From NCBI RefSeq assembly GCF_017876545.1, contig NZ_JAGIOD010000002.1:1054001-1118000 (forward strand): a stretch of DNA of 64,000 nt, given 5' to 3'. This document shows, piece by piece, positions 30,412-40,186 of this stretch (position 1 is the first letter of the stretch; every line of letters begins with the position of its first letter). A program made the position numbers and the translations under genes. The stretch is from Brachybacterium sacelli (GTDB lineage: Bacteria > Actinomycetota > Actinomycetes > Actinomycetales > Dermabacteraceae). Below the pieces are notes generated by a model, which did no database searches, had not been told where the DNA came from, and saw only the letters and a list, made by a program, of their open reading frames with translations.

Positions 30412-31644
30412 TCAGGACTCGACGCGCTCCCCGGCGCGCAGCACCGTGACCGCGCGCAGCCGGTCGTCCACCAGCACCGCATCGGCGCGGCAACCGGCCG
30501 CGAGCGCACCGACCCTGTCCTGCATCCCCAGCACGGCGGCCGGGACCACCGAGGCCGCGCGCACCGCCCGCACCAGGTCCACCCCGGCCTCGAGCACCGC
30601 ATGGCGCACCACCTCCAGCAGGTGCGCGGTGCCCCCGGCGATCGCGGACTGGCCGCTCAGCGTCGCCACACCCTCGGCGACCGTGACGTCCAGCGCCCCC
30701 AGCCGGTACTGCCCGTCGGGCATCCCGGCTGCCGCCATCGCATCGGTCACCAGCGCCACTGCGTTGTCGGCCGCGACGGAGAAGACGTGCGCGACGGTGC
30801 GGGCGTCCAGGTGCGCTCCGTCGGCGATCACCTCGACCACCAGCTGCCCGCGGGCAGCGGCGTCGAGGGCCGCGAAGGCGGGGCCAGGATCCCGGTGATG
30901 GACGGGGCGCATCCCGTTGAAGAGGTGGGTGGCGGTGGGGCGCGGGGAGCGGCCGTGCTCCCGGCGCAGCGCCGCCGCCGAGAGCGCGACGGCCTCGCTC
31001 ATCTGGGTGCTCGAACCGTCGGTATGGCCCAGTGAGGGCACCGCCCCGACCTCGGCGAGAGCGTGGATCACCTCGTCGGCATCGGATGTCTCGGGGGCGA
31101 CGGTCATGGTCGCCAGCGCCCCGCCGGCGAGGTGCGCGAGCTCGCGCACCAGGTCCGCGTCCCCGCCGGTGATGTGCTCCGGGTTCTGGGCGCCGCGCCG
31201 CGCACTCGAGAGGAACGGGCCCTCGAGGTGGATCGCGGCGATCTCGCCGTCGGCCGCGAGCAGGGCCAGCTCCCCGACGCGCTCCCGAAGGGTCGCGGCA
31301 TCGGCGGTGACCAGCGAGGCGACCAGTGAGGTGGTCCCGTGGCGGCGATGCTCGTGCACCGCGGCCAGCATCTCCTCGGCGGAGGGGGAGTCGGGGAAGG
31401 AGACCCCGCCGCCGCCGTGGCAGTGGAGGTCCACCAGGCCCGGCAGGATCATTCCGTCGTGCGTGAGGGTCTGCACGGCCGCATGGGGTGGGGCGGTCGC
31501 GGCGGGGCCTGCCCAGAGGATGTCACCGCCGGCGATCAGCACCAGGGCATCGGGCACCACGCCCTGCTCGAGCACAGCGGTGCCGTGCAGCGCGAGCTCG
31601 ACGGACAGCGGGGCGGGGGAGAGGTCCTCGGTGGCCTCGGGCAT
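30412..31644 (-). CDS. nagA: N-acetylglucosamine-6-phosphate deacetylase
   Basis: NagA removes acetate from GlcNAc-6-P, feeding amino-sugar and wall recycling. The 410-residue amidohydrolase has the metal motif DLHCHGGGG, the metal-bridging HLEGPF, HLFNGM, and the catalytic aspartate in VTDAMAAAG. It is alone, without nagB or a transporter next to it, and precedes nucS in reading order on the other side (nucS lies upstream on the same strand, 23 bp apart), so the two may share a transcript. Confidence 0.9.
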   Translation of the reverse strand: MPEATEDLSPAPLSVELALHGTAVLEQGVVPDALVLIAGGDILWAGPAATAPPHAAVQTLTHDGMILPGLVDLHCHGGGGVSFPDSPSAEEMLAAVHEHRRHGTTSLVASLVTADAATLRERVGELALLAADGEIAAIHLEGPFLSSARRGAQNPEHITGGDADLVRELAHLAGGALATMTVAPETSDADEVIHALAEVGAVPSLGHTDGSSTQMSEAVALSAAALRREHGRSPRPTATHLFNGMRPVHHRDPGPAFAALDAAARGQLVVEVIADGAHLDARTVAHVFSVAADNAVALVTDAMAAAGMPDGQYRLGALDVTVAEGVATLSGQSAIAGGTAHLLEVVRHAVLEAGVDLVRAVRAASVVPAAVLGMQDRVGALAAGCRADAVLVDDRLRAVTVLRAGERVES

Positions 31645-31667
31645 GGGGACTCCTGGGGGTGGAGGGG

Positions 31668-32375
31668 TCAGAACAGCCGGGAGGCGACGTCGTCGATCCC
31701 GCGCAGCGCGTCGTAGTCCAGCGTCACGCAGTCGATGCCGCGGTCGCCCGCGAGCACGCGGGCCTGCGGTTTGATGGCCTGGGCAGCGAAGATGCCGCGC
31801 ACGGGGGCGAGCAGGGGGTCGCGGTTGAGCAGCTCGAGGTAGCGCGTCAGCTGTTCGACGCCGTCGATCTCGCCGCGCCGCTTGATCTCGATGGCCACGG
31901 CGGCGCCGTCGGCGTCACGGGCCAGGATGTCCACCGGCCCGATCGCGGTGCCGTACTCACGGCGCACCAGCGACCAGCCGTCGCCGAGGGTCTCGATGTT
32001 CTCGGCGAGCAGGACTTGCAGATGCGCCTCGATGCCGTCCTTCTGCAGCCCGGGGTCGATGCCGAGCTCGTGGCTGGTGTCCTCGAGCGTCTCGTACACC
32101 CGCACCCGCAGGCGGTCGCCGGACTTGTCGTGGAGGACGTCCCACTGCTCGATCCACGCTCCCTCGGGATCGTCCGCGGCCTCCTCGGCGCTGCGGGTCG
32201 TGGTGCGCAGGGTGCACGGCGGACTCATCCAGTTCAACGGCTTGTAGCTGCCCCCGTCCGAGTGGATCAGCACGCTGCCGTCGGCCTTGACGATCAGCAG
32301 ACGCGGAGCCAGCGGGAGATGGGCGGTGAGCCGACCGGTGTAGTCGACGGAACAACGAGCAACGACGAGACGCAC
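31668..32375 (-). CDS. nucS: Mismatch-specific endonuclease NucS (EndoMS)
   Basis: NucS cuts mismatched DNA and replaces MutS/MutL in actinobacteria. The 235-residue protein starts [20 protein letters not shown] and has the C-terminal nuclease site PVDILARD ... [14 protein letters not shown], with the D-(n)-E-x-K metal residues and the conserved [16 protein letters not shown] at 32375 matches the family start; the open frame has 13 further residues upstream. A clamp-binding C-terminal peptide is expected but the tail here reads ASRLF. Confidence 0.9.
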   Translation of the reverse strand: MRLVVARCSVDYTGRLTAHLPLAPRLLIVKADGSVLIHSDGGSYKPLNWMSPPCTLRTTTRSAEEAADDPEGAWIEQWDVLHDKSGDRLRVRVYETLEDTSHELGIDPGLQKDGIEAHLQVLLAENIETLGDGWSLVRREYGTAIGPVDILARDADGAAVAIEIKRRGEIDGVEQLTRYLELLNRDPLLAPVRGIFAAQAIKPQARVLAGDRGIDCVTLDYDALRGIDDVASRLF

Positions 32376-32547
32376 CGCTCCAGGGTACGTCACGGGGGCC
32401 TCTGGGCCGGACATGAGAGGAGGATGAGAATCCCTTCACCTGGGTGGACATGGTCACGCGCCCCTGTCGCGCGAGATGGGCCGCACCTATCGTGGGGAGG
32501 TCACCTGCTCGGGCCCGCTCCGGGCCCCCTCGAAGGAAGAACCCATC

Positions 32548-33450
32548 GTGAAACGACTCCTCGCCGTGCTCCTGGTCCTGATCGGACTGATCGGACTGGT
32601 GCTGGGCCGCCTCGGCGAGACCACCTGGGCACCCGCCGCCGAGACCACTGCCACGGTCGAGCTGAGCGACCCCGGCCCTGCCGTGGTCATCGACCCGGGC
32701 GTGCTCTACGTGGGCGGTATGGAGGGTGAGGTGACGATCGAGGGCGCCTCGGACGTCTCGCTGATCACGGCCGACAACAGCGATCTCGAGGCCTACCTCG
32801 AGGACACCGCGTACACCCGTATCACCGGCGCGAGCGACTGGACGACTCTGGAGACCGAGGCGGTCAACGCCGACGGGGCGACCGAGCTGAACAGCCCCAC
32901 CGAGTCCGACCTGTGGCGCACCGTCGAGACCGGGCCCTCGCCGTACACGCTCGACATCGCCGACTTCGCGGCCCAGGAGCACGGGGAGAACAAGCAGGTC
33001 TACCGCGCCCTCATGATCGTCACCGACGGCACCGAGCCCGGCGCCGAATCCGTCTCGATCACCTGGCCCGTGGACGACGAGAACCAGTGGGTCCCCTACG
33101 CCTACGCCGGCGGCGCCGCGATCGCCGTGATCGGCCTGGTGCTGCTGGTGGTCTCGATCGGCGGCCGCCGTCGCGACGAGGAGGAACTCCTCGAGGACGA
33201 GGACGAGGACCTCGCGCCCGAGGCGGTCGAGGGAGAGTCCCAGGCCACCGCCGCGGCCGCCGACACCTCCGATCTCGACGAGGACGCCGCTGGTCCCGCC
33301 GAGGCGGACCCGGCCAGTGACGACGAGGGCACCGCCGAGCCCGCGACCGAGACCCTCGCGCCCGCCTCCGAGGACGATACCGAGACCCTCGACGCCTTCG
33401 AGGACGAGTCGACGGGTGGGGACGATCCCCACCGCGAGGAGGGGCGATGA
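32548..33450 (+). CDS. Uncharacterised membrane protein with acidic cytoplasmic tail
   Basis: The 300-residue protein has a signal-anchor (VKRLLAVLLVLIGLIGLVLG), an extracytoplasmic beta-rich domain of about 170 residues, a second membrane segment (AGGAAIAVIGLVLLVVSI), an RRRR-like stop (GGRRRDEEE) and a long Glu/Asp/Ala-rich tail. The GTG at 32548 follows GAAGGAAG. It overlaps the following lipoprotein gene by ATGA, so both products may act together at the cell surface. I do not recognise the family. Confidence 0.75.
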   Translation: MKRLLAVLLVLIGLIGLVLGRLGETTWAPAAETTATVELSDPGPAVVIDPGVLYVGGMEGEVTIEGASDVSLITADNSDLEAYLEDTAYTRITGASDWTTLETEAVNADGATELNSPTESDLWRTVETGPSPYTLDIADFAAQEHGENKQVYRALMIVTDGTEPGAESVSITWPVDDENQWVPYAYAGGAAIAVIGLVLLVVSIGGRRRDEEELLEDEDEDLAPEAVEGESQATAAAADTSDLDEDAAGPAEADPASDDEGTAEPATETLAPASEDDTETLDAFEDESTGGDDPHREEGR

Positions 33451-34532
33451 GCACCCGGAGACAGCGCCCCACCGTGCGGAAGGACCCCCAGATGACCAGC
33501 CGACCCCTCGCCCGCCGTGGCCTCCTCCTGGGAGCGGGATCCCTGCTCACCACCGGCTTCCTCGCCGCCTGCGGCTCCGAGCCGGAGCCGCCGCCCGCGC
33601 CCCCGCAGGGTCCGAAGGCTTCTCAGCCGACCCCGCAGAACACCACCGAGCAGCTGACCACGGTGGTCAGCGAGGTGAACGCCGATGTGATGGCCGCGGA
33701 CAAGGCCAAGAAGTCGAAGGAGCTCGCCCCCCGGGTGTCCGGCTCCGCGGTGCACTTCCGCCAGGCCGCCTACGAATCGATCTCGACGTCCAAGGGGCTG
33801 GCGAAGTTCCTCGACGTTCCCGGCGCGACGCTGACCGTGCCCCTGACCACGGTGACTGCCGGGTTCCCGCGCGTGTCCATCGCCCTGGTCGAGGACGACG
33901 AGACGGAGGGCCTGCGCCACTTCGTCGCGCTGCAGCAGGCCGACGCCCACTCGCCCTACACCTCCTGGGGATGGGCCAAGCAGCTGTCCGGTGTCGAGAT
34001 GCCGAGCGTGTCCGACGCCCGAGTCGGCGCCGAGAACGTCGCGACCGACGCCGACGGCCTGCTGATGACCCCCGCCGAGGCGCTGGAACTGTACGCGAAG
34101 ACCCTCACCGACGGGGCGAAGGGCGATCCGGACCAGCAGATCGCGGAGGATCCCTTCAAGACCAGCCGGCACGAGCAGATCCAGGCCGAGCGCACTCAGC
34201 TGAACGAGGGCGTGGAGAAGGACGAGGCCGCGACCATCCGGGAGACCTACGCGGTCCACGACGAGGAGTTCGCGGGTCTGCGCACCGACGACGGGGGTGC
34301 CCTCGTGATGGGCACCATGAGGTCGAGTCGCAAGATGACCGTCCAGGACGGTGCGACCGTGCGCTACGAGGAGGACGCCTACACCAAGGTGGCCGGCACG
34401 CACGAGTTCACCGAGGAGTTCGTCCGCTCCTTCGGCATCCACGTCGCGCTGTACATCCCTCCGAAGGACGCCGATGCTCCGATCCAGCCGATCGGGGCGA
34501 GCCTGACGATCCTCGGGGCCACCGCGGAGTGA
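33447..34532 (+). CDS. Uncharacterised lipoprotein, Tat-like signal
   Basis: The 361-residue protein has a twin-arginine (LARRGLLLGAG) and lipobox (FLAACGS) signal, a Pro/Gln/Thr-rich linker, then a soluble domain of about 280 residues with no motif I know. Two starts are possible: ATG 33447 (ATGA overlap, GAGGAGG upstream) and ATG 33492 (GGAAGGA upstream). The shorter form gives a more typical signal length. It probably works with the upstream membrane protein outside the membrane. Confidence 0.8.
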   Translation: MSTRRQRPTVRKDPQMTSRPLARRGLLLGAGSLLTTGFLAACGSEPEPPPAPPQGPKASQPTPQNTTEQLTTVVSEVNADVMAADKAKKSKELAPRVSGSAVHFRQAAYESISTSKGLAKFLDVPGATLTVPLTTVTAGFPRVSIALVEDDETEGLRHFVALQQADAHSPYTSWGWAKQLSGVEMPSVSDARVGAENVATDADGLLMTPAEALELYAKTLTDGAKGDPDQQIAEDPFKTSRHEQIQAERTQLNEGVEKDEAATIRETYAVHDEEFAGLRTDDGGALVMGTMRSSRKMTVQDGATVRYEEDAYTKVAGTHEFTEEFVRSFGIHVALYIPPKDADAPIQPIGASLTILGATAE

Positions 34533-34637
34533 TGCCGTGAGACGGCCGCGTCGCGTGCTGCCGCCGCGGCGCGCCCGCACCATCGGCGCGGACTCCCTAG
34601 ACTGTCGGCGTCCCGACTTCGTCGAAGGAGCTCACCT

Positions 34638-35540
34638 GTGACCGATCCGTACGGCATCATCGATCTCGCCGCGCTCAAGCAGCCCGCCGGGGGTGCTCCC
34701 GGCGGGCAGTCCGCCGGGGCCGGCGCCGCCTCCGCGCATGAGGTGGCCGTCACCGAGCAGGGGCTCGAGCAGCTGGTCGCCGATTCGCAGACGATCCCGA
34801 CCCTGATGCTCGTGACCAGCTCGCGCGTCCCCGACAGCGAGCAGTTCCTCGCCTCCCTGCGCCGCGCCGTCGACGCCCAGGGCGGCGCGGTCCGTCTGGC
34901 CGTCGTCGACGCCGACACCCAGCAGCGGGTGGCCGCCGCCCTGCGTGTCCAGCAGCTGCCGACGCTGCTGCTGCTGATACTCGGCCAGATCCAGCCCATC
35001 GTGCAGTCCGTGCTGCCGGATGCGGAGGTCGACAACCTGCTCACGCAGGTGCTCGAGCTCGCGAAGCAGCAGGGCCTGGAGGTCTCCGTGCCCGAGGGCG
35101 AGGAGGAGGCCGCGGCCGAGAAGCCGCTCCCCCCACTGATCGCCGAGGCCTACGAGGCGATCGAGAAGGGGGATCTCGAAGGGGCCACGGCGGCCTACGA
35201 GAAGCAGCTGAAGGAGTCGCCGGCGGACGGCGAGGCCAAGGCCGGTCTGGCGGCGGTGGGTCTGATGCGGCGCACCCAGGGAATCGACGCGGACACCGTT
35301 CGCCAGGACGCCGCGGAGAAGCCGTCGGACCTCGCCGCCCAGCTGCTGGTCGCTGACCTGGACATGCTCGGCGGCCACATCGACGACGCCTTCACCCGGC
35401 TGCTCGACCACCTGCGCGGGGCCGACCAGGAGACGAAGGACGCGATCCGTGCCCGGCTGCTGGACCTGTTCGAGGTGGCCGGTCCCGAGGACCCTCGGGT
35501 CGCCGCCGCCCGCAAGCGGCTCGCCAACCTGCTCTTCTGA
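34638..35540 (+). CDS. YbbN-like protein (thioredoxin fold plus TPR), no CXXC
   Basis: The 300-residue protein has an N-terminal Gly/Ala/Pro-rich stretch, a thioredoxin-like fold (about 35-140, with VRLAVVDADTQQRVAAALRVQQLPT), and a C-terminal helical TPR-type half (EAYEAIEKGDLEGATAAYEKQL, in parts EAIEKGDLEGATAAYE). No CXXC is present, so it is not a thiol oxidoreductase; E. coli CnoX/YbbN likewise acts as a chaperone-holdase. A thioredoxin-like gene also lies near glgB in M. tuberculosis. A TAGACT -10 is at about 34598-34603. Confidence 0.8.
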   Translation: MTDPYGIIDLAALKQPAGGAPGGQSAGAGAASAHEVAVTEQGLEQLVADSQTIPTLMLVTSSRVPDSEQFLASLRRAVDAQGGAVRLAVVDADTQQRVAAALRVQQLPTLLLLILGQIQPIVQSVLPDAEVDNLLTQVLELAKQQGLEVSVPEGEEEAAAEKPLPPLIAEAYEAIEKGDLEGATAAYEKQLKESPADGEAKAGLAAVGLMRRTQGIDADTVRQDAAEKPSDLAAQLLVADLDMLGGHIDDAFTRLLDHLRGADQETKDAIRARLLDLFEVAGPEDPRVAAARKRLANLLF

Positions 35541-35574
35541 CGAGCCCGGGCCGTCTGGGCGGGCCGGGGCCCGT

Positions 35575-37806
35575 TCAGTCCTCGCGCAGTCGCTCGGGGG
35601 CCAGGATCACCGCGCCCAGCGGCGGCACCGACAACCGCACCGAGTGGTCGCGTCCGTGCAGGGCCAGGGGCTCGGCATGGACCCGCCCGAGATTGCCGAT
35701 CCCGCTGCCCCCGTAGACGGGGGCGTCGGTGCTCAGCAGCTCGAGCCAGATCCCGCCCTCGGGCAGCGGCACCCGGTAGTCGTGCCACGGCTGAGGGGCG
35801 AAGTTCAGCACTGCCACCACCGGGCTCCCCTCGTCGTCGCGGCGCACGAAGGAGATCGTGTTGTGGCCGGCGTCGTCGCCGATCAGCCACTCGAAGCCGC
35901 CCGGATCCTGGTCGCGCTCGTACAGCGCGGGCAGCTCGGCCTGGAGGGCGTTGAGGTCCTTGACCAGCTGCTGGGCGCCGCGGTGCAGCGGGTACTCCAG
36001 CAGCCACCACGGCAGTCCGGCCTGCTCGGACCATTCCGTGCCCTGGGCGAACTCGCTGCCCATGAACAACAGCTGCTTGCCGGGATGGGTCCACTGCAGG
36101 GCGAGGTAGGTGCGCAGCGACGCCGCCTGCTGCCAGTCGTCGCCGGGGGCCTTGCGCAGCAGGGAGCCCTTGCCGTGGACCACCTCGTCGTGGCTGATCG
36201 GCAGCAGGAAGTTCTCGGAGTACTGGTAGACCATCGAGAAGGTCAGCTCGCCATGGCGGTGCTGGCGGTTGACGGGGTCCTGGCCGAGGTACTCCAGGGT
36301 GTCGTGCATCCAGCCCATGGTCCATTTGAAACCGAAACCGAGCCCGCCGGTGTCGGTGCCGCGGGTGACTCCGGGGAAGGAGGTGGACTCCTCGGCGATC
36401 ATCACGATGCCCGGGGCCCGCTTGGTCGCGGTGGCGGTGGCCTCCTGGAGGAACGCGATGTTCTCGAGGTCCTCGCGCCCGCCGTGACGGTTGGGGATCC
36501 ATTGGCCGTCCTCGCGTGAATAGTCGAGGTAGAGCATGGAGGCGACGGCGTCGACCCGCAGGCCGTCGACGTGGAACTCCTCGAGCCAGTAGCACGCGTT
36601 GGAGACCAGGAAGTTGCGCACCTCGTGCCGCCCGGTATCGAACACCAGGGTGCCCCAGTCCGGATGCTCCCCGCGCCGGGGATCGGCGTGCTCGTACAGC
36701 GGCGTGCCATCGAAGCGGGCCAGCGCCCACTCGTCCTTGGGGAAGTGGGCGGGGACCCAGTCCATGATCACCCCGATACCGGCGCCGTGCAGCGCATCGA
36801 TCAGGTGGCGCAGCTCGTCGGGGGAGCCCAGGCGCGAGGTCGGGGCGTAATAGCCGGTGACCTGGTAGCCCCAGGAGCCGCCGAAGGGATGCTCCGCCAG
36901 CGGCATGAGCTCGACGTGGGTGAAGCCCATCTCGGTGACGTACTCGACCAGCTCGGTGGCCAGCGACCGGTAGCCCAGCCCGGGCCGCCAGCTGGGCAGG
37001 TGCAGCTCGTAGATCGACATCCGCGAGCTGACGGGTTCGTGCGCGGCGCGCTCGGCGAGCCAGTGCTCGTCGGTCCATTCGAAGCCGCTCGTGGTCACCA
37101 CCGAGCCGGTCGCAGGCGGCACCTCGGCCCGGCGGGCCATCGGATCCGCCCGGTCGCTCCAGGTGCCGTCGGCTCCCAGCAGGCGGAACTTGTAGGTCTC
37201 GCCGTCGCCGATGCCGGGCACGAAGATCTCCCACACGCCCGAGGCACCGAGGCTGCGCAGCGCGTGGCCGCGTCCCTCCCAGCCGTTGAAGGCGCCGACG
37301 ACCTGCACCGCACGGGCGTTCGGCGCCCAGACGGCGAAGGAGGTTCCCTCGACCTCCTCGAGGGTGCGCACATGGGCGCCGAGCGCCCGCCACAGCTCCT
37401 CGTGCCGGCCCTCGTGGATGAGATGGAGGTCGAGCTCCCCGACGGTGGGCAAGAAGCGGTAGGGCTCCTGGAGCTCGACGGGGTCCTCGCCCTCTGCCCA
37501 GGTGACCCGCACGGTGTAAACCACCGGCGCGGGCAGGTCGAGGGCGGCGACCCAGATCCCGTCGTACTCGTGCTCGAGGGAGCGGGAGCTGCCGTCGGGC
37601 AGGACCACCTCGACGGCGCGGGCGAAGGGCCTGAGCGTGCGCACGGTCACGGCCCCCTGGTACTCGTGCGCCCCGAGCACCGAATGGGGGTCGTGGTAGC
37701 TGCCGGTCGCGGTGGAACCGAGCTCGTGCACGCCCAGCGGCATGATCGTCGGCCCGTCGGAGCTCCCGGGGGGCGGGGACGAGGCGGGGTCGGACTTCTC
37801 AGCCAT
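35575..37806 (-). CDS. glgB: 1,4-alpha-glucan branching enzyme
   Basis: GlgB makes alpha-1,6 branches in glycogen-like glucan. The 743-residue GH13 protein has an N-terminal CBM48 (SFAVWAPNARAVQVVGAFNGW in parts: FAVWAPNARAVQVVG), and catalytic sites: nucleophile in HVDGLRVDAVASML, acid in IVMIAEEST, and SHDEVVHGKGS. It lies one base downstream of glgE, so the pair forms an operon, as in M. tuberculosis. It converges on the YbbN-like gene with 34 bp between. Confidence 0.94.
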   Translation of the reverse strand: MAEKSDPASSPPPGSSDGPTIMPLGVHELGSTATGSYHDPHSVLGAHEYQGAVTVRTLRPFARAVEVVLPDGSSRSLEHEYDGIWVAALDLPAPVVYTVRVTWAEGEDPVELQEPYRFLPTVGELDLHLIHEGRHEELWRALGAHVRTLEEVEGTSFAVWAPNARAVQVVGAFNGWEGRGHALRSLGASGVWEIFVPGIGDGETYKFRLLGADGTWSDRADPMARRAEVPPATGSVVTTSGFEWTDEHWLAERAAHEPVSSRMSIYELHLPSWRPGLGYRSLATELVEYVTEMGFTHVELMPLAEHPFGGSWGYQVTGYYAPTSRLGSPDELRHLIDALHGAGIGVIMDWVPAHFPKDEWALARFDGTPLYEHADPRRGEHPDWGTLVFDTGRHEVRNFLVSNACYWLEEFHVDGLRVDAVASMLYLDYSREDGQWIPNRHGGREDLENIAFLQEATATATKRAPGIVMIAEESTSFPGVTRGTDTGGLGFGFKWTMGWMHDTLEYLGQDPVNRQHRHGELTFSMVYQYSENFLLPISHDEVVHGKGSLLRKAPGDDWQQAASLRTYLALQWTHPGKQLLFMGSEFAQGTEWSEQAGLPWWLLEYPLHRGAQQLVKDLNALQAELPALYERDQDPGGFEWLIGDDAGHNTISFVRRDDEGSPVVAVLNFAPQPWHDYRVPLPEGGIWLELLSTDAPVYGGSGIGNLGRVHAEPLALHGRDHSVRLSVPPLGAVILAPERLRED

Positions 37807-37807
37807 G

Positions 37808-39847
37808 TCAGCTCTCCTCGGGGTGGATGATCCGCAGGACGTGCGCGGGCCGGTCGGTGGCGCTGAGGATGACGTAGGGGTCGGGGCCCCAGGTGAACCG
37901 TTCGCCGGTCAGCAGGTCCTCGACCTCGAAGGCGACGGGCTCCTCCGGGTCCAGGCCGAGGGCGAGGAGGTCCAGGTGCACGGTGGTCCAGGCGTCCCGG
38001 TCGTGCGCGGTCAGGGAGATCACCAGCACGGTGTCGAGGGCGCCGGTGCCGCTGGCGGCGGCGTCGAGATGCTTGGAGAAGGCCAGGACCTGCTCGTCGT
38101 CGGTCTCGTGGAAGCGGATCGTCCTCAGCGTCTGCAGCGCCGGATGCTCGCGCCGGATGCGGTTGAGGTCGCTCAGCAGCGGTTCGAGACTGGTGCCGTC
38201 CGTGAGGGCGCCGGTGAAGTCGCGTGGTCTGTACTCGTACTTCTCGTTGTCGATCTGCTCCTGCGCACCGGGCCGCGGCACGTCCTCGACCAGCTCGTAC
38301 CCGGAGTAGATGCCCCAGGTGGGCACCAGCGTGGCCGCGAGGATCGCGCGCAGCGCGAAGGCCCGTCGGCCCCCGGAGGTCATGAACGGGGTGAGGATGT
38401 CGTGGGTGGTCGGCCAGAAGCTGGGCCGCATGTAGGGGGCGGCCTCCACCAGCTCCTCGAGGTACTCGCGCAGGTCCGCCGCGGTCTCGCGCCAGGTGAA
38501 GTAGGTGTAGCTCTGGTGGTAGCCCACCTTGCCCAAGGTGTGCATCATCGTGGGCCGGGTGAACGCCTCCGCGAGGAAGACGACCTCGGGGTGCTTCTCG
38601 TCGAACTCCGCCAGCAGCTCCTCCCAGAACCGCACCGGTTTGGTGTGGGGGTTGTCGATCCGGAAAAGGGTCACCCCGTGGGCGACCCAGTGCTCGAGCA
38701 GGTCGCGGATCGCCGCGTACAGACCCTCGTAGTCGGACTCGAAGCTGAGCGGATAGATGTCCTGGTACTTCTTCGGCGGGTTCTCGGCGTAGGCGATGGT
38801 CCCGTCGGCGCGGACGGTGAACCACTCGGGATGCTCACGCACCCAGGGATGGTCGGGGGAGCACTGCAGCGCGATGTCGAGGGCCACCTCGAGCCCCAGC
38901 TCCCGTGCACGGCCGACGAAGGTGTCGAAGTCCTCCAGGGTGCCCAGGTCGGGGTGGATCGCCTCGTGACCGCCGTCGGGCGAGCCGATCGCGTAGGGGG
39001 AGCCGGGATCGCCCGGACGCGGGTCGAGAGTGTTGTTGCGGCCCTTGCGGAAGGTGGTGCCGATCGGATGGATCGGCGTGAGGTAGGCGACGTCGAAGCC
39101 CATCCGTGCGATCCGCTCCAGCGAGCGCGCGGCGGTGCGCAGGGTGCCCGAGACCCATCCCTGTTCAGGATCGAAGCGCGCGCCCTCCGAGCGCGGGAAG
39201 AACTCGTACCAGGAGCCGTACAGCGCGCGGCGGCGGTGCACGATCAGCCGGTACGGCCCAGCGACCGTGACACCCTCGCGCAGCGGCCGCAGGGCCAGCA
39301 GCGCGCGAAGGTCCGCGGCCAGTGCCGGGGCGACCCGCGCGGCGGCCGGCAGACCGGGGGCGCGCAGGGAGTCCAGCGCCGCCTGCACCACCGGAGCGTC
39401 GGTGCGGGGCCGGGTGCCGTCCTCGACCTCGGTCAGCACCCTCGCCAGCACCTTCGCACCCTCGGCGCACACGAGGTCGACGTCGATCCCGGCGGGGATC
39501 TTCACCTCGGCGGTGTGCGCCCAGCTCTCGTAGGGGGCGGAGAACGCCTCGACCCGGAAGGACCAGTGGCCGATGCGGTCCGGCCGCACCTCGGCCTCCC
39601 AGAGGTCCAGTCCCGGGTTCACGGAGGCCAGAGGCACTCGCTGCTCGGCGCCGTCGGGGCCGAGCAGCACCGCGTGGACGCCCATCGCATCGTGCCCCTC
39701 GCGGAAGGCGTTGGCCCCCACGGTGATCGTCTCGCCCTCGACGCAGGAGGCCGGGAAGCGGCCGCCGTCGACGACGGGCTGCACGTCCATGATCGGGATG
39801 CGGCCCACGCCGCCCTCCAGTCCGGTGCGGTCAGTGGTCGGGGACAT
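37808..39847 (-). CDS. glgE: Alpha-1,4-glucan:maltose-1-phosphate maltosyltransferase
   Basis: GlgE extends alpha-glucan chains from maltose-1-phosphate. The 679-residue GH13_3 protein begins with GRIPIMDVQPVVDGGRFPAS, as the family does, and keeps the nucleophile aspartate in LFRIDNPHTKPVRFW, the acid in VVFLAEAFTRP, and WPTTHDILTPF. The ATG is preceded by CAGGAGAGG. A 14-bp inverted repeat lies just upstream. TreS/Mak or GlgC/GlgM, which supply maltose-1-P, are not in this window. Confidence 0.94.
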   Translation of the reverse strand: MSPTTDRTGLEGGVGRIPIMDVQPVVDGGRFPASCVEGETITVGANAFREGHDAMGVHAVLLGPDGAEQRVPLASVNPGLDLWEAEVRPDRIGHWSFRVEAFSAPYESWAHTAEVKIPAGIDVDLVCAEGAKVLARVLTEVEDGTRPRTDAPVVQAALDSLRAPGLPAAARVAPALAADLRALLALRPLREGVTVAGPYRLIVHRRRALYGSWYEFFPRSEGARFDPEQGWVSGTLRTAARSLERIARMGFDVAYLTPIHPIGTTFRKGRNNTLDPRPGDPGSPYAIGSPDGGHEAIHPDLGTLEDFDTFVGRARELGLEVALDIALQCSPDHPWVREHPEWFTVRADGTIAYAENPPKKYQDIYPLSFESDYEGLYAAIRDLLEHWVAHGVTLFRIDNPHTKPVRFWEELLAEFDEKHPEVVFLAEAFTRPTMMHTLGKVGYHQSYTYFTWRETAADLREYLEELVEAAPYMRPSFWPTTHDILTPFMTSGGRRAFALRAILAATLVPTWGIYSGYELVEDVPRPGAQEQIDNEKYEYRPRDFTGALTDGTSLEPLLSDLNRIRREHPALQTLRTIRFHETDDEQVLAFSKHLDAAASGTGALDTVLVISLTAHDRDAWTTVHLDLLALGLDPEEPVAFEVEDLLTGERFTWGPDPYVILSATDRPAHVLRIIHPEES

Positions 39848-40186
39848 GGCCTCTCCTGCCTGACACCTCGGTGTCGGGGACGGACGCGGTGACGGTCCTC
39901 ACGATAGCCGCTGGCGGACGGCGCGGCCCGGTGATGAGGATCCGGTGGATCCGCGCGGTGTCGCCCCGGCGGGGCGCGCCGGGGCGTCCGATCGCCCCTC
40001 GCCGCCAGGTGCCGTTAGGATCGGTGCGGTGTCGTCGTGCTCCGCCGTCGGGGGACCGACCGGCACCGTCACGGTCATGCGGCCGGCCTCGGCCTCCGGC
40101 CGCCACGGGGGAGGGGCCGGAGCGGGGCCATGGTCCAGCTCGCACGAGCAGAACGAGTCGAACGCACGACGGGGGAGCCGCAGCGC
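39848..40186. other. Divergent region glgE / moxR
   Basis: 339 bp with no gene I can support. GACACC-TC-GGTGTC, a perfect inverted repeat, is at 39862-39875. TAGGAT at 40016-40021 is a possible -10 for the moxR operon. Confidence 0.35.
39862..39875. promoter_or_regulatory. 14-bp inverted repeat before glgE
   Basis: GACACC and GGTGTC flank a 2-bp spacer, 15 bp upstream of the glgE ATG and next to its ribosome site. It could be an operator or a small RNA hairpin affecting glgEB expression. No regulator is encoded nearby. Confidence 0.4.
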
